A DNA stretch of 57,221 nucleotides, taken from the NCBI GenBank assembly GCA_035411425.1, contig DAONSX010000009.1, forward strand, positions 1 through 57,221, read 5' to 3'. Positions 18,121-27,968 of the stretch are shown one piece after another. Made by a program: the position numbers and the translations under genes. The stretch comes from TTA-H9 sp002071415 (GTDB lineage Bacteria > Bacteroidota > Bacteroidia > Bacteroidales > TTA-H9). Under the pieces are notes generated by a model. That model did not search any database, was not told the origin of the DNA, and worked only from the letters and a program-made list of their open reading frames with translations. Each line of letters opens with the position of its first letter. The first letter of the stretch is position 1.

Positions 18121-18897
18121 GATTTATAAAAATCAATGTGGAGGCTTAGACCCTTGTTATTCGAAAAATTTCATAGATAATTTTACAAAATTTAAAAAAT
18201 CTAGAGAAATTTGCGTTGACAAGCAACAACCAACGATTATTGTTATACCGATAATGGTTGAGGGAATGTTTCGGCGCTTGACATTTTTTCCTATGTTCTC
18301 ATTCTTAAAGCGTATACGTTCTACTCTGTTTTTTTATTACAATAAGTGTGGTTTCACTCGGTCTTTCCCCTCTTTTCCTTCCCCAAGGAATGATAGTAAT
18401 TTTGATGTCGCTTAATTTCAGCCAAAACCAATGTGGTTTCAAGCTTTAAACCAAGATGATTGTATCAAGCTGCCATTCCCTTCTTCTCTCCAAGACTAAC
18501 TTTTTTTAAAACGCCTTTCTTAACTTGCTTTCCAGTTCCTTCACCGTTAAAAGTTGCTTTAAAACAGTTACTTCTTTCTCCAATTCACGAATACGTTTTA
18601 AATGCATTGGAGTCATTTCATGTGAAAGCCTTCTTCTCTCATCTCTTCAAACTTCTTCTTTGAATAGTAGGATACTTGATATACTCCTTATTTTTTAAGG
18701 ATTTGTTTAACACTAATCTGGGAGGTTTACTTAATAATTTGAAGATTTTCCTCTCTGGTGAATTTTCTTTTTTTCATAAGCATAAAAGTATAGATTATAT
18801 TTATATTATTCTCGTAATTTGTAGGGGCTAATACAGTAGTTTTAGCCGATCATTAATATTCTCTAATAGAAGTTCATATAATATAAATTCTGCTGCA
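18121..18897. other. Gene-free stretch dominated by a decayed IS element
   Basis: No intact gene. The right half contains the minus-strand transposase remnant listed separately (18358-18777); the left part (18121-18357) may be more decayed sequence of the same element, but I cannot align it. No terminal inverted repeats or target duplication could be identified. Confidence 0.5.
18358..18777 (-). pseudogene. Decayed IS3-family-like transposase (OrfA and start of OrfB)
   Basis: Reading the minus strand from the ATG at 18777 gives MKKRKFTREENLQIIK then a stop, the usual opening of an IS3-type OrfA. After frameshifts, further fragments fit in order: YQVSYYSKKKFEEMREEGFH, then an intact 36-codon piece at 18616-18506 with a leucine-zipper-like HLKRIRELEKEVTVLKQLL, and near 18430-18358 an OrfB-like RHQNYYHSLGKEKRGK. 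At least two frameshifts and several stops separate them, so it is dead. Assignment is from pattern memory of Bacteroidota transposases. Confidence 0.7.
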
Positions 18898-20499
18898 TTA
18901 AAATCCATTCAATGGTATGGTTACCGTAGGGATAAGCAACAACCAGCCTAAAATAACCATCATTAGAATAAATTTCCAAGCCCATTTGAACCATTTGACA
19001 AAAGGGATACGGGCTACTTCGAGCACTCCAATTAATACTCCCGAAGTTGGAGTGATGAGATTGGTAAATCCGTCACCGATGTGGAAAGCAGTTACGGTTG
19101 CCTGCTGCGACAAGCCTATCATGTCGGATACATCACGCAATATTGGCATCAACAAGGCAGCTTTTGCCGTTCCACTCGTTATGATTGCATTCATGGCCGA
19201 CTGAAATAGATACATCAAGGAGAGGCTGCTAATTTTTCCGGCTCCCTGGATAGAATTGGATATACTATATAAAATGGTGTCAATAATCTTTCCATCTTCC
19301 AGAATCACAATGATACCCCCAGCCAAAGCAACTACCAAAGCAGCCGACAGAATGTCCTTGGCTCCCGCCATGAAGGATTGGGTAATTTGATTAGGCGTTT
19401 TGCCCAGACCTATACCTATGAGAATAGCCATTGTAAAAAACAAGGTAGCCAACTCGAGCAAACCCCACGAAAACCCTGTTACACCAATAATTAAATAGAT
19501 TATGGTAAAACCAAGAATATTCAACATGAAAAATTCTCTGGATTTTTTCAAACTCACCCAACCAAAAAATGCAAATAACAGAGCCGCAATTGGCAAAGCG
19601 GGTAATTTGAAACTTGTATTTCCCAATCTGATTTGATTTATGGGAAGAAGAATAGCCGCCACAAGAGCAGCACTCAGAATAAGAGAATAAGCAAGGTAAG
19701 TGGATTTATTGGCAGGCGTAAGACTTAAATTTTGCCGATTGGCATGTTGTTCCCTCCAGTACTGGTCGTTTTCATAAACCGGGCTTAAGCGTGGATTTCG
19801 TTTAACGTGGTTAGCATACCACAGAACAAAACCTATCCCAAAAATATTTACTATAATCCAGATAAAGAAACGGTATTCTATTCCCGAAAATAAAGGCAAG
19901 CCCGCAATTTCCTGTGCAATTCCAAGCGTAAAGGGATTCATCAGGCAACCAGCAAAGCCAATTCCTGCACCTATAAAACACATACTCACTCCTACTATAG
20001 AATCGTAGCCCATAGAGATGGCCATGGGCACAAAAATAATCACAAAGGCAATGGTTTCTTCACTCATGCCGAAAATCGCTCCAAAAAAACTGAAAATCAG
20101 CATGACGACCGCGATGATCAGGTTATTGACCCCTATTTTCCGAAAGAATTTATATCGATTGAATTTCTGGGTCTTTGCTAAAAATGAATAAACTCCTACA
20201 TCTACAGCTTTGCTTTCGTTGAGCAGCCAGAAAGCTCCTCCAAGAATCAAAATAAACACGATGATTTTGGGTGTTCTGATAAATCCCTTATAAAATGCCG
20301 AAAAAATTTGCCATGTCTGAGGTTGATGGTCGATCGACTGGAAGGAATGTGCATCTATTACTTCACGAGTGCCATCGCTTGTTCGAATGGTCTGGCGTGA
20401 AAATTGCCCCCCAGGGATTATCCATGTAAGCATAGCCGCTAAAAAGATGATGGCAAAAACAATTACATAAGTATGAGGGATTTGTGGACTTTTTTTCAT
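18898..20499 (-). CDS. YfcC/DcuC-superfamily membrane carrier
   Basis: A 533-residue polytopic inner-membrane protein with about 12-13 hydrophobic segments, opening with IPHTYVIVFAIIFLAAMLTWIIPGGQF, which is the usual start of the YfcC family (C4-dicarboxylate anaerobic carrier-like, Pfam DcuC). Two similar halves each hold Gly/Ser-rich re-entrant-type segments (GAIFGMSEETIAF in the first, SGTAKAALLMPIL and TPTSGVLIG in the second). Relatives have been described as carriers for dicarboxylates, arginine/ornithine or short peptides, so the substrate is uncertain. A -7 box (TAAGTTTG, minus strand 20535-20528) lies 28 nt upstream of the ATG. The gene is followed by decayed IS sequence. Confidence 0.85.
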   Translation of the reverse strand: MKKSPQIPHTYVIVFAIIFLAAMLTWIIPGGQFSRQTIRTSDGTREVIDAHSFQSIDHQPQTWQIFSAFYKGFIRTPKIIVFILILGGAFWLLNESKAVDVGVYSFLAKTQKFNRYKFFRKIGVNNLIIAVVMLIFSFFGAIFGMSEETIAFVIIFVPMAISMGYDSIVGVSMCFIGAGIGFAGCLMNPFTLGIAQEIAGLPLFSGIEYRFFIWIIVNIFGIGFVLWYANHVKRNPRLSPVYENDQYWREQHANRQNLSLTPANKSTYLAYSLILSAALVAAILLPINQIRLGNTSFKLPALPIAALLFAFFGWVSLKKSREFFMLNILGFTIIYLIIGVTGFSWGLLELATLFFTMAILIGIGLGKTPNQITQSFMAGAKDILSAALVVALAGGIIVILEDGKIIDTILYSISNSIQGAGKISSLSLMYLFQSAMNAIITSGTAKAALLMPILRDVSDMIGLSQQATVTAFHIGDGFTNLITPTSGVLIGVLEVARIPFVKWFKWAWKFILMMVILGWLLLIPTVTIPLNGF

Positions 20500-20527
20500 A
20501 GAAGATGAGGCAGCTAAAATCTACCCT

Positions 20528-20535
20528 CAAACTTA
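20528..20535 (-). promoter_or_regulatory. -7 box of the YfcC-family gene
   Basis: TAAGTTTG on the minus strand matches TAnnTTTG, 28 nt from the start codon at 20499. No TTTG -33 element was found. Confidence 0.4.
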
Positions 20536-20648
20536 GAAGAATTTATCGAATTCGTATAGATGATAATTTCAGAAGCCAGTCTTTGCCCGCATTTATATCA
20601 TCGGAATGCAACGGAACGAATGCTATTGTCTTTATCTTATAATAAAGT

Positions 20649-22793
20649 TTACTCAGCCTTTCGGCTTTTGATAAGGATTTCGAGAATTTTGATAGCAGCT
20701 TCGCTCACAACTGTACCTGGGCCAAATATGGCTGCTACACCGGCCTCGTATAAAAATTCATAATCCTGAGGTGGAATAACTCCGCCTACAATCACCAAAA
20801 TGTCGTCGCGTCCGAGTTTTTTGAGTTCTTCGATGACCTGAGGGACGAGGGTTTTATGACCTGCGGCCAGAGAAGAAACTCCGAGTATATGTACATCATT
20901 CTCGACGGCCTGTCGGGCGGCTTCTTCGGGGGTTTGAAACAAAGGCCCTATATCCACGTCGAAGCCAATATCGGCATAGCCTGTGGCTACTACTTTGGCT
21001 CCGCGATCATGGCCATCCTGTCCCATTTTAGCAATCATGATGCGAGGCCTTCGACCTTCGAGGCGTGCAAATTCATCGGCCATTTCGCAAGCCTTGCGAA
21101 AATTGTCATCATCTTTCGATTCTAACGAATAAACTCCTGATACACTTTTAATCACGGCTTCATATCTCCCAAATACTTTTTCACATGCATAAGAAATTTC
21201 ACCCAGGGTTGCTCTTGCTTTAGCAGCTTCAACGGCTAGTTCCAGAAGATTGCCTTCACCTGTGGTACAAGCTTTGGTAATTGCATCCAATGCCTTCTTG
21301 ACGGCTTCGCTGTCGCGACTGGCCTTCAGCTCGTTCAAGCGTCTAATTTGGGCTTCCCTCACGGCAGTATTATCTACTTCAAGAACTTCGATAGGTTCTT
21401 CTTTTTCGAGTCTGTATTTATTCACTCCTACGATGATATCCTTATTGGCGTCGATCCTTGCCTGTTTGCGGGCAGCAGCTTCTTCTATCCTCAACTTAGG
21501 AAGGCCGGTTTCTATGGCTTTGGCCATTCCTCCCAGGTCTTCTATCTCCTGAATGAGTTTCCATGCTCTATGCGCAATATGATGTGTCAATGATTCCACA
21601 TAATAGGAGCCTGCCCATGGATCGACGGTACGACAAATCTGAGTTTCTTCTTGTAGATAGATTTGGGTATTGCGTGCAATACGTGCACTAAAGTCGGTGG
21701 GCAGTGCAATGGCTTCATCCAGAGCATTTGTGTGCAGGCTTTGTGTGTGACCCAATGCTGCTGCCATGGCTTCAATACAGGTACGTGCTACATTGTTGTA
21801 AGGATCTTGAGCCGTTAAACTCCAGCCCGATGTTTGCGAATGTGTACGTAAAGCCATCGATTTGGGATTTTTTGGATCGAACTGTTTCACGATTTTGGCC
21901 CATAACATACGAGCAGCACGCATCTTGGCAATCTCCATAAAATGATTCATGCCTATCCCCCAAAAAAAAGAAAGGCGGGGCGCAAATTCATCGATTTGAA
22001 GGCCTGCATTGATTCCAGTTCGCAGATATTCCAAGCCATCGGCTAGCGTATAAGCCAGCTCGAGGTCGGCAGTAGCACCGGCTTCCTGCATGTGATATCC
22101 CGAAATGCTGATGCAGTTGAATTTGGGCATATATTTCGATGTATAGCGGAAAATATCTCCAATGATACGCATGGAAGGCTGAGGAGGATAAATATAGGTA
22201 TTACGCACCATGAATTCCTTAAGAATGTCGTTTTGTATGGTGCCCGAAAGTTGCTCCAGTTTTACGCCTTGCTCCAGTCCGGCTACGATATAAAAGGCCA
22301 TAATAGGAAGTACAGCTCCGTTCATAGTCATCGAAACTGACATCTGGTCGAGTGGAATCTGATCGAACAGGGTTTTCATATCGAGTATGGAATCTACAGC
22401 AACTCCCGCTTTCCCGACATCTCCAATAACTCTTGGATGATCGGAGTCGTAGCCTCTATGAGTAGCCAAATCGAAGGCAATGGAAAGTCCCTTCTGCCCT
22501 GCGGCCAGATTGCGACGGTAAAAGGCATTGGATTCTTCGGCCGTAGAATATCCTGCATACTGCCGGACTGTCCATGGACGCATGACATACATCGTACTGT
22601 AAGGGCCGCGAAGAAAGGGAGGAATACCAGCTGCGTATTGCAAGTGTTCCATATTGGCTAGGTCTTCGGCTGTATAAACCGATTTTACCCGAATGTTCTC
22701 GGGCGTTTCCCATGAAGGAATCTCCGCCGGTGCAACTACCTCAGGGAACTGCTCTGTAGAGAATGCCGAAATGTCTTCGAAATTTGGTTTCAT
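20649..22793 (-). CDS. mutB: Methylmalonyl-CoA mutase, large (B12-binding) subunit
   Basis: A 714-residue subunit of the adenosylcobalamin enzyme that interconverts succinyl-CoA and methylmalonyl-CoA, a step of propionate formation from succinate. The N-terminal ~560 residues are the acyl-CoA barrel (RGPYSTMYVMRPWTVRQYAGYSTAEESN, SGYHMQEAGA). The C-terminal ~130 residues are the cobalamin domain with the DxHxxG motif in MGQDGHDRGAK and the later SSLAAGH and IVVGGVIP segments. Length matches family members. The stop of mutA lies 156 nt upstream on the same strand, so the two are probably cotranscribed, although the gap is long enough for regulation. No meaB or epimerase gene is present. Confidence 0.96.
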   Translation of the reverse strand: MKPNFEDISAFSTEQFPEVVAPAEIPSWETPENIRVKSVYTAEDLANMEHLQYAAGIPPFLRGPYSTMYVMRPWTVRQYAGYSTAEESNAFYRRNLAAGQKGLSIAFDLATHRGYDSDHPRVIGDVGKAGVAVDSILDMKTLFDQIPLDQMSVSMTMNGAVLPIMAFYIVAGLEQGVKLEQLSGTIQNDILKEFMVRNTYIYPPQPSMRIIGDIFRYTSKYMPKFNCISISGYHMQEAGATADLELAYTLADGLEYLRTGINAGLQIDEFAPRLSFFWGIGMNHFMEIAKMRAARMLWAKIVKQFDPKNPKSMALRTHSQTSGWSLTAQDPYNNVARTCIEAMAAALGHTQSLHTNALDEAIALPTDFSARIARNTQIYLQEETQICRTVDPWAGSYYVESLTHHIAHRAWKLIQEIEDLGGMAKAIETGLPKLRIEEAAARKQARIDANKDIIVGVNKYRLEKEEPIEVLEVDNTAVREAQIRRLNELKASRDSEAVKKALDAITKACTTGEGNLLELAVEAAKARATLGEISYACEKVFGRYEAVIKSVSGVYSLESKDDDNFRKACEMADEFARLEGRRPRIMIAKMGQDGHDRGAKVVATGYADIGFDVDIGPLFQTPEEAARQAVENDVHILGVSSLAAGHKTLVPQVIEELKKLGRDDILVIVGGVIPPQDYEFLYEAGVAAIFGPGTVVSEAAIKILEILIKSRKAE

Positions 22794-22949
22794 TATATTT
22801 TATTTCAATCTTTTAATTTATTCAGTTTTGCAGAAATTTACTTTCCTTGTCCAGTAATTCAATGCTTTTTTATTGTAATTCTTATACAAAAGTTTTTATG
22901 TACTTCTATTGTTTTTAATGAATGATAATTTGTCATTAGGAATTTATCA

Positions 22950-24851
22950 TTAAGAGACAATATGCAAATCTTTTTGATACTGGCGGAGTGTATCGAGAAG
23001 TTGGGAACGGAGATGGATAAAATGTGTCAGCCCCATAGATTTCAGTTCCTCTGCAGAGGGAGGATTTCCCGCCACGACCACCAGAGTTTCGTCTTTTAAT
23101 TCCTGATAGATAGCAGGAGCATACTGGATATATTCTTCGTCGGATGAGCAGATGACCACAATTTCGGCTTTACTTTCATGGGCAGCTCGAATGCCTTCGT
23201 CAACACTCGCTACGGGATTGCCCGTTATGATTTGAAAGCCGGCACATCCGAAAAAATTACTCGAAAATTGGGCTCTTGCCTGTCGCATGGCCACATTCCC
23301 AATGAGCAGGAGAAATACTGCCGGACGCTTATGATTCTTGGAATAGAAATCGGTTTTGTATCTTAATTCTTCCATGGGCATGCTGCCACGGTAAGGGATA
23401 AGAGGTTGTATGGTATAAGCAGCAGTTGGAATCTGAGGTTTTGTATAGATGGATGGATCAAGCTCCTTGTCGATATATTCGTTCAGATCGGGATACTGAT
23501 TGGTGCCAACCAGGGTTTCTTTTCTTGAGGCAATAGCGGCTTCGCGTTTGAGGGCATTTCCCGAAATCATTTCCTGAATCTTTCCTACCCTAAGAGCTTG
23601 ATAATAACCTCCTTGATTTTCGATTTCGAGGAAAAGTTTCCAAGCCTCACGAGCTATGTTATCGGTAAGGTTTTCGATATAATAAGCGCCTGCGGAGGGG
23701 TCGGCAATTTTGTCGAAGCCGGCTTCTTCTTTCAGAATCAATTGTTGATTGCGGGCAATACGTTCGCTAAATTCAGTGGTTTTACCCGAAGGAAAATCGA
23801 AAGGCAAAACCTCGAGCGAATCGGTTCCGCCCAGCGTTGCTGCCATGGCTTCGGTTGTTGTACGCAACATGTTTACATAAGGATCATACAGGGTTTTGTT
23901 ATAGGCTGATGTAACACAGTGTATATTCATCTTGCAGGAATCCATGTCGCTGGGTCGAAATTCATTTACGACTCTTGCCCATAACATGCGTGCAGCTCGC
24001 AACTTGGCTATCTCAAAGAAATAATTCGAACCAATGGAGAAAATAAAGCGCATTTTGTTCGAAATATCAGAAACACTCAATTCCAAATCTGTTAAACGAT
24101 GGAAATATTCTACTGCTGCCGACAAACTAAAGGCGAGTTCCTGTACAATACTGCTTCCTGAATTTCCGAATAAGTATCCAGATATAGTAAGAGATTTTAC
24201 TTTTGGAAAATCTTTAGTGGTTTCGATAATTTGTCGGGCTTTATCGAAAAGACTAATTTCATCTTCACCAACAGGATAATTCCCATTTAATAAAACATGA
24301 ATTAGAGGGTCAAAACTGAGGCAACCTTCTAATTTTTCAAAAGGCAGCTTATTATTTTGGGCATATTTCGATAAGAATTCCGCAATTTGAGGTGTCTGAA
24401 GTCCAGCTTCTATATTTATTTCAATTCCGTTTTGCCAGATTTGCGTCATTAGCTTTTCGAAGTCGGAGTATTCGATCGAAAATTCTTCGGCAACGCGGAA
24501 GCCGATAGAATTGACTCCTTTTTGAATGATTGTCTTTGCTTTTTGAAGTGAGTTTTCGAAGTTGTCCTTATCGATCGCAATGTCTTGCCGTATTTTCCAA
24601 GTATTGTCGGTTTTTTTATTACCCCGTACGAAAGGGAAAATACCAGGCAAGGAATGGATAAAAGGAATACCCTCGAGGTGTTCTTCTCTGTAATATGGCA
24701 TTACTTTAAATCCTTCGGGACTTTGCCAGACAAGTTTCTTTTCGTAGTCGGCTCCTTTTAGATCTTTCCTTATAGCCTCTTCCCATTCTTCAGTGCTTAC
24801 GGGCTTGAATTCTTCGAAAAACTTGCCAGTGTTGCTGTCTTTTTCTGCCAT
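22950..24851 (-). CDS. mutA: Methylmalonyl-CoA mutase, small subunit
   Basis: A 633-residue partner of MutB. The barrel domain is homologous to the large subunit (RAARMLWARVVNEF, DPSAGAYYIENLTDNIA), but the C-terminal cobalamin-like domain lacks the DxHxxG motif: the matching place reads LIGNVAMRQARAQF. This is normal for the catalytically inactive small subunit of the heterodimer. It is first in the mutA-mutB unit. A -7 box (TAACTTTG, minus strand 25000-24993) lies about 140 nt upstream, leaving a leader of over 100 nt in which I do not recognise a cobalamin riboswitch. Confidence 0.95.
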   Translation of the reverse strand: MAEKDSNTGKFFEEFKPVSTEEWEEAIRKDLKGADYEKKLVWQSPEGFKVMPYYREEHLEGIPFIHSLPGIFPFVRGNKKTDNTWKIRQDIAIDKDNFENSLQKAKTIIQKGVNSIGFRVAEEFSIEYSDFEKLMTQIWQNGIEINIEAGLQTPQIAEFLSKYAQNNKLPFEKLEGCLSFDPLIHVLLNGNYPVGEDEISLFDKARQIIETTKDFPKVKSLTISGYLFGNSGSSIVQELAFSLSAAVEYFHRLTDLELSVSDISNKMRFIFSIGSNYFFEIAKLRAARMLWARVVNEFRPSDMDSCKMNIHCVTSAYNKTLYDPYVNMLRTTTEAMAATLGGTDSLEVLPFDFPSGKTTEFSERIARNQQLILKEEAGFDKIADPSAGAYYIENLTDNIAREAWKLFLEIENQGGYYQALRVGKIQEMISGNALKREAAIASRKETLVGTNQYPDLNEYIDKELDPSIYTKPQIPTAAYTIQPLIPYRGSMPMEELRYKTDFYSKNHKRPAVFLLLIGNVAMRQARAQFSSNFFGCAGFQIITGNPVASVDEGIRAAHESKAEIVVICSSDEEYIQYAPAIYQELKDETLVVVAGNPPSAEELKSMGLTHFIHLRSQLLDTLRQYQKDLHIVS

Positions 24852-24992
24852 TTCGTTATATGGTTAATTTGTTTTGATTACGATGATGATTCTATTTTTC
24901 GAAAAACCTAAATGTAATTGTTTTAAAATATTCATTATTAGTTATTTAGGTATTTCACAGACATATTTTATTGAAACGACTGGAATGAGCTG

Positions 24993-25000
24993 CAAAGTTA
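24993..25000 (-). promoter_or_regulatory. -7 box of the mutA-mutB unit
   Basis: TAACTTTG on the minus strand matches TAnnTTTG. The start codon of mutA is about 140 nt downstream; the -33 position is not a good match. Confidence 0.4.
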
Positions 25001-25136
25001 TGGCTTTTCGCTGGGATAAAATGTAGATTTTTTACATCCAAACCTACAACAATAGTATGAATAGAGAATAAATATAGAAGCCAAAAGATTGATTTACAGA
25101 GCATTACATCAAATCAAATAGGCATCCTACTTGATT

Positions 25137-25185
25137 TGTCAAGGTTGAGGCTGCCTGCCGATGGCAGGCAGCCTCAACCTTGACA
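25137..25185. repeat. 23-bp perfect inverted repeat with 3-nt loop
   Basis: Positions 25137-25159 and 25163-25185 are exact reverse complements, separated only by GAT. The core GCTGCCTGCC/GGCAGGCAGC is G/C-rich in an A/T-rich spacer. It lies 48 nt past the nrdJ stop, so it may end or protect the nrdJ transcript, but neither side has a T-run, unlike the other terminators here. Confidence 0.9.
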
Positions 25186-25232
25186 TTCACTTTTGTTGAT
25201 TCCTTCGATGTATCATAATAAAATAACACCTT

Positions 25233-27968
25233 TTAACCACATTTCGAATAACCACATGAGGTACAAATCAAACATCCTTCCTGATACTGAAGCGTTCCGG
25301 TTTGTCCACATTTCTCACAGGTTGCCTTGGCCACCTTGGTTCCATTGGGTATGAACTGTTTAAGGGCTCTTTCGACTCCGGTTTTCCATGAATTGATCGA
25401 ATCGGAATCGAGTCTTAGTTTCGATACCAAATCTATTACTGAAGTAAGAGGCATTCCATGGCGCAGGATACCCGAAATCAGTTTGGCATAATTCCAATAT
25501 TCTGCATCGAACATTCTTGAAAGCCCTTCCATGGTGGTGCGATATCCGTCCTTATCTTCGAACTGAAAGTCGTAACGAGCCTTGCCATCGGGTTGGCGAT
25601 TTTTGATGACCCATCCATGGGTAACCCATTGTGGAGCATAAAAGCCCTCTGCTTTTCCCGTAAAGATTTCATAAGGTCGCCCATTATAAATTCCCACCAC
25701 TGCCACCCATTCTTCAGAGCCGTTCAAGAATCTTACTACGCTGGCTTCCAGTACTTTAGGACGACGCGGGGCATTGTTTTCATGTATCACCATTTCCTCT
25801 TCTTTCTTTTCTTTGATCAGAACACCTTCTCTGGATCCTTCACGATAAATGGTAACACCTTTGCAACCCGATTCCCATGCTGTTAAATATATTTTACTCA
25901 CTAGTTCTTCGCTTGTCTCGGCAGGAACATTTACCGTTACGCTAATGGAATGATCTACCCATTTTTGAATGTTTCCCTGCATTCTAACTTTGGCTACCCA
26001 GTCAATATCATTGGCTGTTGAATTATAATAGGGTGAATCTTCGATGAGTTTGTCGATTTCTTTGTCGGAGAGTTGCAAAACCTCGTCGGGATTGTAACCC
26101 TTAACCTGTAAATATCGGATGAAACCATGATGAAATACATTGTATTCTTCCCAGGAATCGCCCGATATATCGGTATAGGAGATTTTACTGACAGGGAATC
26201 CAGAGGGGTTTATCTTGCGGCGTCGTTTGTATCTGACGGCAAAAACAGGTTCGATCCCCGATGAAGTCTGCGTAAGTATGCTGACGCTCCCCGTAGGGGC
26301 TACTGTGAGCAATGAGACATTTCGGCGACCATGTTTCACCATGTTGTGGTAAAGTTCCTCATCGGCTTCTTTCAAACGAAGGATAAAAGGATTGTTTTCT
26401 TCTCGCTGCGAGTCGTATATTTCAAATGGCCCTCTTTCTACGGCCATTTCTACTGAAGAGCGATAAGCTTCGAGAGCTAATGTTCTTTGCACAGCCACGC
26501 AAAAATTAATGGCTTCATCACTTCCATAACGATAACCCAGTGCGGCCAGCATATCACCTTCCGCGGTTATACCTAAACCCGTCCTTCGTCCCAATACGGC
26601 TTTATGACGAATGTTTTCCCATAGCAAACGTTCTATGCGTTTGGTTTCTTCATCTTCGGGATCTTGAGTAATCTTTTCGAGTATCCTGTCGATTTTCTCT
26701 AATTCCAAATCGATGATATCGTCCATGATGCGTTGTGCTTTCCTTACATGCACAGTAAAAAGCTCAGCATTGAAGAAGGCCTGGGGGGTAAAGGGATTTT
26801 CGACATAAGAATAAAGGTTGATGGCCATCAGACGACAGCTATCGTAAGGGCAGAGTGGAATTTCTCCACAGGGATTGGTGCTTATCGTGCGAAAACCATA
26901 ATCGGCATAACAATCAGGTATGGATTCCCTTATAATGGTATCCCAGAACAATATGCCGGGTTCGGCTGATTTCCAAGCATTATGAATGATCTTATCCCAT
27001 AGCTGACGTGCATAAACAGTCTTTGTAAATGATGGTTTTTCGGCATCGATAGGAAATTGGTGAACGTATTCCCGATTGTTTTTCACCGCCTCCATAAATT
27101 CATCGGTCAATTTTACCGAGATATTAGCCCCCGTTACTTTTCCTGCCTCCAGTTTGGCATCGATGAAATCTTCAACATCGGGATGTTTCACAGAAATAGT
27201 CAGCATTAAGGCTCCTCTCCGACCGTCTTGAGCAACCTCACGCGTAGAATTGGAATAACGTTCCATGAAAGGGACTATCCCTGTGGAAGAAAGGGCAGTA
27301 TTTTTAACTGGACTGCCTTTCGGACGAATATGCGACAAATCGTGCCCAACTCCTCCCCTTCGCTTCATCAACTGCACCTGTTCCTGATCGATTCGCATGA
27401 TGCCTCCATAAGAATCGGCTGGCTTTTCCTGCCCAATCACAAAACAATTGCTGAGACTGCCAAGCTGAATGTTGTTACCAATGCCGGCCATAGGACTCCC
27501 CTGAGGAATGATGTATCGGAATTGTTTCAGCAATTCGTATATCTCTTCCTTATTCATAGGATGAGGATACCTTGCTTCGATGCGTGCAATTTCGTTCGCT
27601 ATCCGCCAATGCATGTCATCGGGCGTCAACTCATAAATTTTGTTCTCGCTGTCCTTGAGGGCATATTTGCTAACCCATACATTGGCCGCCATAGCATCTC
27701 CTTTGAAATATTCCGTTGAGGCTTGAAGCGCTTCCTCAAAGGTGTATATCTTTTGCCCCGTTCCCTGTTTGTTCTTCATCGTTCCTTCTTCCTTTTCTTC
27801 CATTCCTTCAAATAAATCTCTCATCATGGCATTGGCTTTTAATCCAGCTTTCCGTCTTCGTAAAACCTCTTCATACAATTGATCTTCCTCTTTATCAGGA
27901 ATATCCCGAGGGCTTTCTGGATTTATTTTGTTTTCCTGTATCATAATTTTATCTGCTCCTGGTTTCAT
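25233..27968 (-). CDS. nrdJ: Adenosylcobalamin-dependent (class II) ribonucleotide reductase
   Basis: About 911 residues; converts ribonucleotides to deoxyribonucleotides using adenosylcobalamin as radical source, so it works with or without oxygen. Visible features are a vestigial ATP-cone-like N-terminal region, GSLSNCFVIG with the first redox cysteine, GGVGHDLSHIRP, NPCGEIPLCPYDSCRL with the active-site cysteine, the APTGSVSILTQTSSGIEP loop, and a C-terminal zinc ribbon (CEKCGQ...CLICTSCGYSKCG) bearing the CxxC that re-reduces the active site. Two starts are possible: ATG 27968 or ATG 27944; an AGGAG sequence lies about 14 nt ahead of the latter, so the gene may begin there. A perfect DnaA box is 116 nt upstream of the longer start. 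Confidence 0.95.
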   Translation of the reverse strand: MKPGADKIMIQENKINPESPRDIPDKEEDQLYEEVLRRRKAGLKANAMMRDLFEGMEEKEEGTMKNKQGTGQKIYTFEEALQASTEYFKGDAMAANVWVSKYALKDSENKIYELTPDDMHWRIANEIARIEARYPHPMNKEEIYELLKQFRYIIPQGSPMAGIGNNIQLGSLSNCFVIGQEKPADSYGGIMRIDQEQVQLMKRRGGVGHDLSHIRPKGSPVKNTALSSTGIVPFMERYSNSTREVAQDGRRGALMLTISVKHPDVEDFIDAKLEAGKVTGANISVKLTDEFMEAVKNNREYVHQFPIDAEKPSFTKTVYARQLWDKIIHNAWKSAEPGILFWDTIIRESIPDCYADYGFRTISTNPCGEIPLCPYDSCRLMAINLYSYVENPFTPQAFFNAELFTVHVRKAQRIMDDIIDLELEKIDRILEKITQDPEDEETKRIERLLWENIRHKAVLGRRTGLGITAEGDMLAALGYRYGSDEAINFCVAVQRTLALEAYRSSVEMAVERGPFEIYDSQREENNPFILRLKEADEELYHNMVKHGRRNVSLLTVAPTGSVSILTQTSSGIEPVFAVRYKRRRKINPSGFPVSKISYTDISGDSWEEYNVFHHGFIRYLQVKGYNPDEVLQLSDKEIDKLIEDSPYYNSTANDIDWVAKVRMQGNIQKWVDHSISVTVNVPAETSEELVSKIYLTAWESGCKGVTIYREGSREGVLIKEKKEEEMVIHENNAPRRPKVLEASVVRFLNGSEEWVAVVGIYNGRPYEIFTGKAEGFYAPQWVTHGWVIKNRQPDGKARYDFQFEDKDGYRTTMEGLSRMFDAEYWNYAKLISGILRHGMPLTSVIDLVSKLRLDSDSINSWKTGVERALKQFIPNGTKVAKATCEKCGQTGTLQYQEGCLICTSCGYSKCG

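Larger units (their letters stand above)
24852..25232. other. Intergenic region between nrdJ and mutA
   Basis: A 381-nt stretch without coding evidence. It contains the mutA leader, the -7 box at 24993-25000 and the long perfect hairpin at 25137-25185 listed separately. Confidence 0.5.
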
